A stretch of DNA of 9,918 nucleotides from Reichenbachiella ulvae. Its GTDB lineage: Bacteria; Bacteroidota; Bacteroidia; Cytophagales; Cyclobacteriaceae. Positions 1-7,733 of this stretch are shown one piece after another. Position numbers and translations under genes: made by a program. Location of the stretch: contig NZ_JAOYOD010000010.1 in assembly GCF_025833875.1 (NCBI RefSeq), forward strand, positions 1 to 9,918, written 5' to 3'. Numbering within the stretch: the first letter of the stretch is position 1; every line of letters begins with the position of its first letter. The notes under the pieces were generated by a model, which saw only the letters and a list, made by a program, of their open reading frames with translations, did no database searches and was not told where the DNA came from.

Positions 1-1684
1 TGGTAAAGTAAGCTTGATGAAGCAGGTGATGTATTCAAGTTTCATGTGAGATACGGTGTAGATCACTATGATTTCAGACAAAGAGATCAATTGGGTACAG
101 GCGTACCATACTGGTTTATCTTCGTGGAGATGTGAGACAGACGATGACAAGCTCTACGGAGACTAACTTGGAATTGCTGGGTCAGTTCAACCCTTTCGAA
201 TTGGGAGGAGGATTGAAAGTAGGTGTGACGGCTGGTGCCAATTTCATGGCTGCCAATAGCTATGCACAGACCGGTCTAGGCACAATGGTCTGGTCGTGCC
301 AGATTTTTACTCGATCAACAACTCTGCTGACAAAGATGCCTCTGAGTACATCTACAGAAGAAGAACTGAACTCAGTATTTGGAATGGCTCAATTGTCGTT
401 TAGAGAATATCTATTCTTGGATTTTACTGCTAGAAACGACTGGTCGTCTACTTTGCAGCCCAGACAACAGATCACTACTTCTACCCATCTGTAGGATTGA
501 GCTGGGTGATTTCTGATACTTTCGATGGTATGCCTTCATGGTTGAGCTATGCTAAAGTAAGAGGGTCTTATGCAGAAGTAGGTAAGGATGCAGAGCCATA
601 TAGTTTGTATCTAACTAACACCATTACTAATGCAGGTGCTTTGCAGCCAGTACATCAAGCCGAATGAAAACATTGCAGCCTGAGTCGTTTAAAGTCAACT
701 GAATTCGGTGTGGATTTGAACTTCTTCCACAACAGATTCACTTTGGGATATACTTTCTATAAAAACAACGCTGAAAATCAAATCATTCCTTTGCCAGTCA
801 ATGCGGCTACAGGGTTTACACACGAGTTGATCAACGCAGGGAACATCGAAAACAAAGGGCATGAAGTGACTTTGGGAGTAGGTATTATCAATACAGGTGC
901 ATTCAAGTTTGATGTAGGTCTAAACTGGGCCAGAAACAGAAACAAAATCATCGAACTAGCTGATGGGTATTCATACCTACTAGGTAGTGGAGAAGAAGGT
1001 GTCTCGTTTGGTTCAAGTAGTAGCTGAAGAAGGTGGCTCGTTTGGAGATATCTATGGGTATACTTATATGACTGACTGATTAGGGCAATATGATCCTTGA
1101 TGGTAGTGGTAGATTTCAGAGAAGCAATGAAAGAGAATACCTGGGCAACTTCAACCCAGATTGGAATGCTGGTATCACAGGCGCATTGAGCTACGGTACT
1201 GCCAGCATGGGTAGAGTTTCTTTTACCGTATTGTTTGATTACATGAAAGGTGGCGACATCTATTCTTATACCAATGCCCAAGCTGCAGCTTTTGGAACCA
1301 GCGCCATTACTGCTGAAAATAACAGAGCAGATTACGCGATCGCTGGTGTAGATGTAGATGGTAATCCTGTTTCTAGCACATTGAGTGCTCAGCAGTACTG
1401 GGGGAGCTACTGTCAGCCATCGATTCTGAGTGGATGTTCGACAAGAGTGAAATCAATTTGAGAGAACTTACTTGTAGGCTACAGCCTGCCGTCATCCATC
1501 TTTGGAAACTCTGGCATTCGTGGAGCTACATTGAGTATAGTAGGTAGAAACTTAGCCACCTTCGGTAGCGAACTGAACGGGGTTCCTCCATATGCCTATA
1601 CTACATCAAGCCAGCAAGGCAGCAGAAGCTTATACTGCTCCTAGAACGGCAACTATCGGTTTCAACCTAAAAGTTCAATTCTAA
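1..1684 (+). CDS. SusC/RagA-like TonB-dependent outer-membrane receptor, C-terminal part, frameshifted
   Basis: This is the C-terminal half (about 560 residues) of a SusC-type TonB-dependent transporter, the outer-membrane beta-barrel that imports oligosaccharides together with a SusD lipoprotein. The start lies left of the window. Family-typical barrel segments appear one after another in different frames: LELLGQFNPFELGGG and VTAGANF (168-250), DFTARNDWSSTL (420-455), TEFGVDLNFFHN (698-733), NAGNIENKGHEV (832-868), EEGGSFGDIYGYTY (1026-1067), LGNFNPDWNAGI (1141-1176), INLRELTVGYSLPSSIFG (about 1453-1506) and IVGRNLATF (1537-1563). The protein ends TATIGFNLKVQF at 1684; a terminal Phe is the usual barrel-assembly signal. 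At least ten frame changes are needed, near 125, 285, 360, 460, 660-700, 995, 1078, 1410-1435, 1470 and 1625. The stop lies 14 bases before susD, the usual susCD operon order. Substrate cannot be read from the sequence; the neighbours suggest an amino sugar. Confidence 0.93.
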
Positions 1685-1698
1685 AATTTCTGATTATT

Positions 1699-3247
1699 AT
1701 GAAACTAAAAATATTATACAAGTGTACTTGCATTGACCCTAGTGTTCAGTGCGTGTTCAGATTGGGAAGAATAAATACGGATCCTAACAATCCTCTCGCA
1801 GAAGATGTAGATCCAGGACTGAAAGTGGGTAGTGTGTTCAAAGAGGCTTGTCTCACAGCTCACCTGCACCAAAGGATACAGTAACCTATATGTAGACATG
1901 TTTGCACAATACTATACAGGTACTGGTTTTGCTACTTATACCAACAATCTCTGTAGATGGCTGGACAGGCGATTACTGGAATGAGCATTACAAGTGGTTC
2001 AATTCGTTGAGTAGTCTTGTAGATCAATACGAGGACTCTGGATAGCTATACCAATGCCGTGGCCGATCATGTATCTGGAGAGTGTGGGTGACACATCGTG
2101 CCACTGACTTGATGGGAGATATTCCATTATTCTAATGTTAGCAGAAGGAGTGTATGACTGAAGAAATATTCTATAAAGACATGCTTAACGAATTGGAAGA
2201 AGCTGTGGCCAGCATAGATCACTAAGATGCAGAGCTATGTTTAGCGATGCCATCTATCAGGGAGATTTGACCAAGTGGACTTTGTTTGCCAACTCTCTAA
2301 GACTGAGATTGGCGATGAGAATATCTGGAGTAGAACGCTGCATTGGCTAAACAGCACGCAGAAGCAGCAGTAGTTGGTGGTGTGCTAGAGACACAAGCCA
2401 ATATGCCCACTATGTATGCCAACACGGCTATCTGGGGCGAAGGCTATAGCTACAACTACTATTTCTGGTGGGATCAGGCAATGGAGTAGGTATGACAAGT
2501 ACATTCTATGACCTGACAGCTGGAATTGGTGGCCTAGCGTTCAATACGGCAGATGTAGGAGCAGCTGTAGCTAGTTACCCTGCTGTCAGTAGATCCACGA
2601 GCTCTATTCTTTGGTTTGTCTGATCAAAATGCAGATGTAGGCGAAGGGTTTGAAGGTGTTTGGCCTGGAATTGATGCAGGTCTTGCTCCATCAGCATTGA
2701 CTGCACCAGAGAATTTTGTACAAAACAACTCTAGAATGAATACAACATTGAGAGGTGAGTTCAATGGCGACAATGCTAGAAGCTGGACCATCATGCCAAT
2801 TGCTGAAGTATGGTTCTTGAGAGCCGAAGGAGCTTTGAATGGTTGGAATATTGGCAAGACCGGCTCAAGAAGCTTACGAAGAAGGCTAGTTGTCTTGAAT
2901 ACTGGGATTAAGCTCATCGAGCACTTACCTTGCTTCAAACGAAGTCAACCAAGTGGACGGTATCAGCTGGCTTGGGGCGATGGCAAGTGTACTGATTGTA
3001 GAAAAAGTAATTGCTCAAAAATTCATTGGTGGATAGCCTGACAATGGATGGGGAGCATGGGCTGACTTGAGAAGATTGGAACTTCCAGCGGTAGACTTTG
3101 GTTACAGTCAAACACTAACGTGCCTGCAGGTAAAGTGATCCGAAAGGTGAAATACCCATCATCACGAGCCTGGACTGAAACGAGGCTAATTATGCTCAGG
3201 TGGCCGACAAGGACGTAGAAGGTACCAAGCACTGGTGGGCCAAATAA
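1699..3247 (+). CDS. SusD/RagB-like nutrient-binding outer-membrane lipoprotein, frameshifted
   Basis: This is the SusD-like surface lipoprotein that caps the SusC barrel and binds glycan. The ATG at 1699 begins MKLKILY. After one frame change a hydrophobic stretch LALTLVFSAC forms a lipobox, with the lipidated Cys at 1754-1756, so it is a type II signal peptide. Next come INTDPNNP (about 1774-1797), typical of the SusD-like_2 subgroup, then TDLMGDIP (2105-2126), an interior LTKWTLFANSLRLRLAMR (about 2268-2320), NFVQNNSRMN, and the TPR-like helix IAEVWFLRAEGALNGWN (2802-2851). The C-terminal part reads KFIGG, DNGWGAWADLRRLELP and a final HWWAK stop at 3245-3247. About 515 residues fit the family length, so the gene is probably intact in the organism. 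Roughly a dozen or more frame changes are needed. It sits 14 bases after susC and is followed by a terminator, so susCD probably form one transcription unit. Family call is firm; ligand is inferred only from nag neighbours. Confidence 0.92.
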
Positions 3248-3274
3248 GAAAACGTTAATACATAGTGATTTTTC

Positions 3275-3312
3275 AAAAGGCTGCTCCTTCACCGGGCAGC
3301 CCTTTCGTTTTT
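3275..3312 (+). terminator. Rho-independent terminator after susD
   Basis: The perfect 6-bp stem GGCTGC (3279-3284) with GCAGCC (3296-3301) closes an 11-base loop. It is flanked by AAAA on the left and CTTTCGTTTTT on the right, so the A and T runs extend the stem past one bulged C. It starts 28 bases after the susD stop and would end a susCD transcript. Confidence 0.85.
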
Positions 3313-3352
3313 AAAGTGACCTGAATTTTGTGTTCTCCATTCGACTCGTCAT

Positions 3353-3375
3353 TGAGCGACAAACAATTGCGCTCA
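3353..3375. other. Small inverted repeat (hairpin)
   Basis: TGAGCG (3353-3358) pairs perfectly with CGCTCA (3370-3375) around an 11-base loop. It is followed by GCG and an A-rich tract, not a T-run, so it is not a + strand terminator. Read on the minus strand it has no trailing T-run either. Role unknown; it could be a structural element of a small RNA made between the two terminators. Confidence 0.45.
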
Positions 3376-3469
3376 GCGAAAAAATAAACAAAAAACATCC
3401 TTACGGTTAGTTTAGTATTACGATTTAGCGACAGCGAGATCAAAGAATTTAAATTAGAGTTTTGGGTTA

Positions 3470-3504
3470 GAAAGGGTCACGTTTTACGTGATCTTTTCTT
3501 TTTT
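3470..3504 (+). terminator. Strong Rho-independent terminator with no obvious gene upstream
   Basis: A 12-bp stem, GAAAGGGTCACG (3470-3481) with CGTGATCTTTTC (3487-3498), contains two G-T wobbles. It closes a 5-base loop TTTTA and is followed by six T (3499-3504). This is a textbook + strand intrinsic terminator. susD already has its own terminator about 160 bases earlier, so this one either ends a short untranslated transcript or acts as a backup or leader attenuator before nagB. Confidence 0.8.
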
Positions 3505-3530
3505 GTGCCAGTCACATATACACACATCCG

Positions 3531-3593
3531 TTTAGCTTCAAAAAATATCCCTTTAGCTAATATATTTCCCCTCCATAGCGTCACTTATTAGCT
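3531..3593. repeat. Three TTAGCT direct repeats upstream of nagB
   Basis: TTTAGCT occurs at 3531-3537 and again at 3552-3558, exactly 21 bases apart (two helical turns). A third TTAGCT is at 3588-3593 and runs into the palindrome. The second copy is itself within the palindrome TTAGCTAA. The spacing suggests possible protein binding, but the sequence is AT-rich and the motif is short, so chance is possible. Confidence 0.3.
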
Positions 3594-3607
3594 TTATACA
3601 TATAAAG
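3592..3607. promoter_or_regulatory. Perfect 16-base inverted repeat, candidate operator
   Basis: CTTTATA and TATAAAG are perfect inverted arms separated by CA, ending 48 bases before the nagB ATG. The size and symmetry fit a dimeric regulator site, and the position would overlap or follow the promoter. A GlcNAc- or GlcN6P-responsive regulator (GntR, LacI or ROK type) would be a plausible ligand, but no regulator gene is in the window. The arms are AT-rich, so chance cannot be excluded. Confidence 0.35.
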
Positions 3608-3643
3608 AATGGAGTAAAGGTGTCGTTATCACTTTTAATATAA

Positions 3644-3647
3644 AGGA
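3644..3647 (+). promoter_or_regulatory. Ribosome binding site of nagB
   Basis: AGGA lies 8 bases before the ATG at 3656. An in-frame TTG at 3650 is only 2 bases from AGGA, so the ATG at 3656 is the preferred start. Confidence 0.6.
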
Positions 3648-3655
3648 AATTGGAT

Positions 3656-5621
3656 ATGAGTATTACAATGGTAAAAGAAACCGCAAGAGGATCGAAGAGT
3701 ATCAGCCGAAAAGCATGGAGTGCGATGGAAGCTACCAAATTCGAGAAAATACATACAGAGGTATTCGAAGGGTCTGACGAAGCCTCACTTGTCATAGCGC
3801 AAGAAATTGCCGATTTGATCAGGAGTAGGGAGGCAAAAAATGAAAAGTGCATTTTGGGCTTAGCTACTGGGTCGTCTCCGATTCGGGTCTATGCCGAGCT
3901 GGTACGTATGCATAAGAAAGAAGGATTAAGTTTTCAGAATGTAGTGTCATTCAATCTAGATGAGTACTATGGACTAGACAAGACAGACAATCAAAGCTAT
4001 ATCCATTTCATGCATTATCATTTGTTCGATCATGTAGATATCCTTCCGGAAAACATCAATGTACCAAGTGGTAAGATCGCCTTTGAGCACATAGCTGAAT
4101 ACTGCACACAGTACGAAGAAAAAATTGAAAGCTATGGCGGCCTCGATTTTCAACTTCTTGGTATCGGGCGTACAGGCCATATTGGGTTCAACGAACCAGG
4201 GCTCCAAAATTAGCTCAACCACGCGAATGATCACTTTGGATTATTCTCACCCGTCAAGACAATGCCTTTGCTTTTAATAGCAAAGCAGATGTACCACGCA
4301 AAGCCGTGACGATGGGTGTGGGAACAATCCTAAAAGCCAAAAGAATCGTGATCATGGCTTATGGAATGAAGAAAGCCGAGATCGTAAAGAAAACTGTAGA
4401 AGGAGAAATGTCTACCGACGTACCTGCTACATTTTTGCAGACACATGGCGATGTTACTTTTGTGATGGATGAAAATGCAGCTAAGGATTTGACACGCTTC
4501 GAAACGCCATGGATCGTAGGGGACTGCGAATGGACAAAGGACCTAAAAAGAAAAGCAGTGGTTTGGCTGAGCCAAAAACTAAACAAACCCATACTGAAGT
4601 TGGCTGATCGTGACTACAACGACAACGGCATGTCTGAAATACTAGGAGAGGGTGGAGCCTATGAGGTAAACATTAAAATGTTTAATCATTTTCAGCACAC
4701 GATCACGGGATGGCCTGGAGCGAACGAAATGCGGATGACACCAATCGTCCTGAAAGAGCTAATCCAGATAAGAAAAGAATTATCATTTTTAGTCCACATC
4801 CAGACGATGACGGGATCTCTATGGGAGGTACTTTTTTGCGCTTGGTAGACCAAGGACACGAAGTACATGTGGCTTATCAGACGTCGGGTAATATTCCGTC
4901 AGCAGATGATGAAGCACTGAGGTTTACGGAATTTGCCAAGAACTGCTACGAATACGCTGCAGGACAAAGGGCAAGACCCCAAGGTGTTTGACAAGATATT
5001 TAAAGACATCAATGACAAGGCAAATCAAGAGGTAACGCCAGTCCAGATGTACGAAAAGTAAGGTCTCGATCAGACGAGGCGAAGCAATCAGCGCTTGTAG
5101 ATACTATGGCATACCAGATAGTCGAGGTACATTACCTAGACTTGCCTTTCTACGAAACGGGAAAAGTGAAGAAATCCCGCTTGGCAAAGCCAATGTACAG
5201 ATTGTCAAAAATTTGATCGACGAGATTAAACCCCATCAAATCTACGCAGCTGGCGACTTGGCAGATCCGCATGGCACACATGAAGTATGTCTCAAAGGCA
5301 TCTTTCGGCACCAGTAGATCTGAAAACAGAAGTATATGAAAGACTGCTGGGTATGGCTATACAGCAGGCGCTTGGCACGAATACCCGATCGATGAGATCG
5401 AAATGGCTGTGCCTATTAGTCCAGAAGAGCTACTCAAAAAACGTATGGCTATTTTTCGTCACCAGTCGCAGAAGGATGGTGTAGTATTTCAGGGCGACGA
5501 CAGTAGGGAATTTTGGCAGCGCTCAGAGGATCGCAATGAAGAAACTGCCGAAATGTACGACCAGCTCGGGCTAGCCGAATACGAAGCAATAGAAGGGTTC
5601 AGAAGATATCACTTTCTATAA
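3656..5621 (+). CDS. nagB: Glucosamine-6-phosphate deaminase fused to PIG-L/LmbE-type deacetylase domain, frameshifted
   Basis: The N-terminal half (3656 to about 4705) is NagB, which converts glucosamine-6-P to fructose-6-P and ammonia in the cytoplasm. GLATGSSP is the phosphate-binding loop. FNLDEYYGL carries the Asp equivalent to E. coli Asp72 (codon 3959-3961). GIGRTGHIGFNEPG carries the His143 and Glu148 equivalents (4178-4180, 4193-4195) but has Thr where E. coli has Asp141. KAVTMGVGTIL follows at about 4300. The C-terminal half (from about 4750) is a PIG-L/LmbE zinc deacetylase domain. It begins IIIFSPHPDDDGISMGGT (His codon 4797-4799, Asp codons 4803-4808), and the distal metal His lies in ADPHGTH (5261-5281). 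The span of about 655 residues matches the long fused NagB of Bacteroidota. Frame changes fall near 4205, 4250, 4730, 4965, 5060, 5125 and 5310-5380. It opens a run of amino-sugar genes. Family is certain; whether the PIG-L half is active on GlcNAc-6-P is inference. Confidence 0.95.
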
Positions 5622-5637
5622 GATCAATTATTATTAC

Positions 5638-5663
5638 GGCTCAGCGAATGTTTTCGTTGAGCC
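5638..5663. other. Intergenic hairpin between nagB and the membrane acetyltransferase gene
   Basis: GGCTCAGCGAA (5638-5648) pairs with TTCGTTGAGCC (5653-5663) over 11 bp with one G-T wobble and a 4-base loop. It begins 17 bases after the nagB stop. The following bases, TTGATTCAATCC, are not a proper T-run, so full termination is unlikely. It may be a leaky terminator or an RNA-stabilising element that lowers expression of the downstream genes relative to nagB. Confidence 0.6.
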
Positions 5664-5682
5664 TTGATTCAATCCCTGCCAT

Positions 5683-6769
5683 TTGAATAAAGATAGACTT
5701 CTCAGCCTTGATGTCTTTAGAGGCCTCACTATTGCTGCCATGATATTGGTGAATGACCTGGCTCGTGGTCGTATGTATATGCTCCGCTATTGCATGCACA
5801 GTGGCATGGCTGTACGCCTACAGATCTAATTTTTCCATTTTTTCTGTTTATGGTAGGCATGGCTGCTTTCGCTGGGTACTCCCAAAGGAGGAGAAGCTAG
5901 AAAGCAAATCGCTAAGAAGATATTGAAGCGAAGTTTATATCTGATATTAATCGGCCTATTTCTCAATGGCTTTCCGTATTTCGAACTTGCTACTTTACGA
6001 ATTCCTGTGTGTTGCAGCGTATAGGCTTGGTGTTTTTGGCTATTGCACTTATGCATCATTATGTGACTACCCGAAACCAAATCATAATTGGAGCTTTATT
6101 GCTGGTGGGCTATTGGGCGCTCATGACGATGGTGTCAGTGCCAACTATAGGTGTTGCCAATCTTGCGCCAGACACCAATTTTGCTGCTTGGTTCGACAGG
6201 AGGTTCCTATCTGGCCGATGTGGAAACTGAGCAACACTTGGGACCCAGAGGGCTTGCTCAGTACAGTGCCTGCAATTGGTACAGGCTTATTGGGTGTTCT
6301 ACAGGCAAATTGTTGTTTGGTACGGCTGATCAGACAGCTGGTCTGACGAAGGTGTTTGTACTGGCCAATGTACTTATTGCGATGGCACTTGCCTGGGATT
6401 TGGTCTTTCCAATCAATAAAAGCCTGTGGACGAGTTCGTTTGCGCTCTCATACTGGAGGTGTAGCGATGAATTTTTATGCAGTGATGTACTGGCTATTAG
6501 ATATACAGAAGTATCGTTCATGCTATACCTTTCCATTCGAGGTTTTTGGTTCTAATGCTATCACGGCTTATGCACTATCAGGTATTTTGGCGACTATATT
6601 TGGTTTGATTTCCATAGGAGAGCATTCTTTGCAGGAATGGATATACACAGGAATGGTCCATATTGGTGAGCTTTTATTTTGCGTCTCTGGTCTATGCGTT
6701 TGGTTTTGTGGTGATTTGCTATCTCCTGTACTCCTTTTATATAAGAGGAATATTTTCATCAAGGTGTAA
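5683..6769 (+). CDS. NagX-like membrane protein, DUF5009/heparan-alpha-glucosaminide N-acetyltransferase family, frameshifted
   Basis: This is a multi-pass inner-membrane protein related to human HGSNAT and to bacterial NagX found in GlcNAc loci. The N-terminus carries the family signature SLDVFRGLTIAAMILVND (5698-5751). Then come LIFPFFLFMVGMAAFAG (5827-5877), KRSLYLILIGLFLNGFPYF (5925-5980), VLQRIGLVFLAIALMHH (6009-6059), the periplasmic-looking WDPEGLLSTVPAIGTGLLGVL (6240-6302), a helix VFVLANVLIAMALAWDLVF (6352-6408), MNFYAVMYWLLD, FEVFGSNAITAYALSGIL and a C-terminal IKV stop at 6767-6769. About 360 residues fit the family. Frame changes lie near 5753, 5878, 6010, 6200, 6305, 6450, 6520 and 6675. 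The start is uncertain: TTG at 5683 precedes NKDRLLSLDV, with no clear Shine-Dalgarno and no ATG in frame, and a nearby indel could hide the real start. Whether it acetylates glucosamine or helps GlcNAc transport is unknown. Confidence 0.9.
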
Positions 6770-6858
6770 GGGAAACTGAAAATATCATAATAATTTTAAA
6801 CTTTATTGTAATTTCTTCTAACGAAAGTGGCCAATCGGAAGAATACAATTAAATTCGA

Positions 6859-7733
6859 GATTTAATAAAGGGGCAACAGCACACACCCATCGGAACTAGT
6901 GATCTTCCAAGTGTGACTGGGAACGATTCAGGATAATAAAAAAGCACTGACACTCAGTTCGAGTGGTATCAATCCCTATTTTCATACTGAGGATATTATA
7001 GAAGTGTCTGTCAGGTCAGCTGGCGAATTGCTAAAATATGCCGATCAGATTGAAGTGGTTTTTTTCTATGGTAGTGGATGCTCTAGTAAAAAACTTCAAA
7101 ATATCGTCGACCGAGCCTTGTCCAAAGTATTTGTTCAGTCGCATATTTATGTGAATCACGACATTGTAGCAGCTGCTTTTGCTACTCTATAATGGTACGC
7201 CTAGTTTTACTTGCTTGATGGGTACAGGCTCTAATTCATGTTTTTTCGATGGAGACATCGTAAGGCAAGAAGTGCCAGGTGTCTGACTATGTGTTGGGCG
7301 ATGAGGGGAGTGGAGCTTATTTTGGTAAAATATTGCTGCAAGCTTTTTTACGTAAACAATTACCTGCCGAATTAGCTACGGCATTCGAAGAAACATACAA
7401 CATTACCAAGCATGATATCCTGCAAAACGTTTACATGAAACCTTTTGCCAATGTGTATCTGGCGCTTTCTTCAATTCATTCATCAACACAAAGACCACGA
7501 TTTTTTTAGAGTGATACTAAAGATGGATCAGACAATTTGTAGAGATTTATTTGGAATGCTACCCAGACCACAAGAACTACACGGTTCATTTCGTGGGTTC
7601 AATACCTTTCTTTTTTGAAGACATTCTGAAAGAAATATTAACAGAAAAGGGAATTGCCTTAGGCAAAATTATCAAAGAGCCGATTGAGCAATTAGTACAA
7701 TATCATATTAATAAACACTACACGACAAGATAA
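6859..7733 (+). CDS. BadF/BadG/BcrA/BcrD-type N-acetylglucosamine kinase, frameshifted
   Basis: This is an ASKHA-fold kinase of the BadF/BadG group, which in Bacteroidota commonly phosphorylates GlcNAc with ATP. The sequence shows SSGINPYFHTEDI (6956-6994), VVFFYGSGCSS (7057-7089) and NHDIVAAAFATL (about 7155-7189) with the probable catalytic Asp. These are followed by LMGTGSNSCFFDGD (7216-7257), YVLGDEGSGAYFGK (7288-7329), YNITKHDILQNVY (7396-7434), VHFVGSIPFFFEDIL (7582-7626) and GKIIKEPIEQLVQYH (7663-7707). These follow the family order. The span of about 290 residues fits the family. The extreme N-terminus is poorly read: only a GATxxTHR-like trace of the usual phosphate-binding ADSGATKT segment survives at about 6871-6893, so the start is approximate. 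Further frame changes fall near 7190, 7283 and 7465-7540. The TAA at 7731-7733 overlaps the ATG of the ROK kinase. Confidence 0.88.

Larger units (their letters stand above)
3248..3655 (+). other. Intergenic region between susD and nagB
   Basis: No credible protein is seen in these 408 bases; short open frames lack family signatures and start signals. The region holds, in order, the susD terminator, a small hairpin (3353-3375), a second strong terminator-like hairpin (3470-3504), three TTAGCT repeats (3531-3593), a 16-base palindrome (3592-3607) and the nagB ribosome binding site. The nagB promoter most likely lies after the second hairpin, in AT-rich sequence from 3505 to about 3640. I could not find a clean Bacteroidota -7 element (TAnnTTTG) there. 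Confidence 0.7.

Noticed and set aside
778..1281. 167-residue open frame on the minus strand
   Set aside because: It lies entirely over well-recognised SusC coding segments on the + strand and its translation has no family signature; it is a shadow frame.
2624..2938. 104-residue minus-strand open frame
   Set aside because: It is antisense to the conserved SusD segment (NFVQNNSRMN to RAEGALNGW) and has no recognisable features.
3323..3330. GAATTTTG as a Bacteroidota -7 promoter element for the putative small RNA
   Set aside because: It misses the first T of TAnnTTTG and no TTG was seen at the -33 position, so it is too weak to annotate.
3650..3655. TTG start for nagB at 3650
   Set aside because: It is only 2 bases from the AGGA site; the ATG at 3656 has normal spacing.
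4200..4215. Programmed frameshift in nagB
   Set aside because: No slippery heptamer or downstream structure was evident, and similar breaks occur in every gene, so a read error is simpler.
5826..6080. 84-residue minus-strand open frame
   Set aside because: It is antisense to clear membrane segments of the NagX-like protein.
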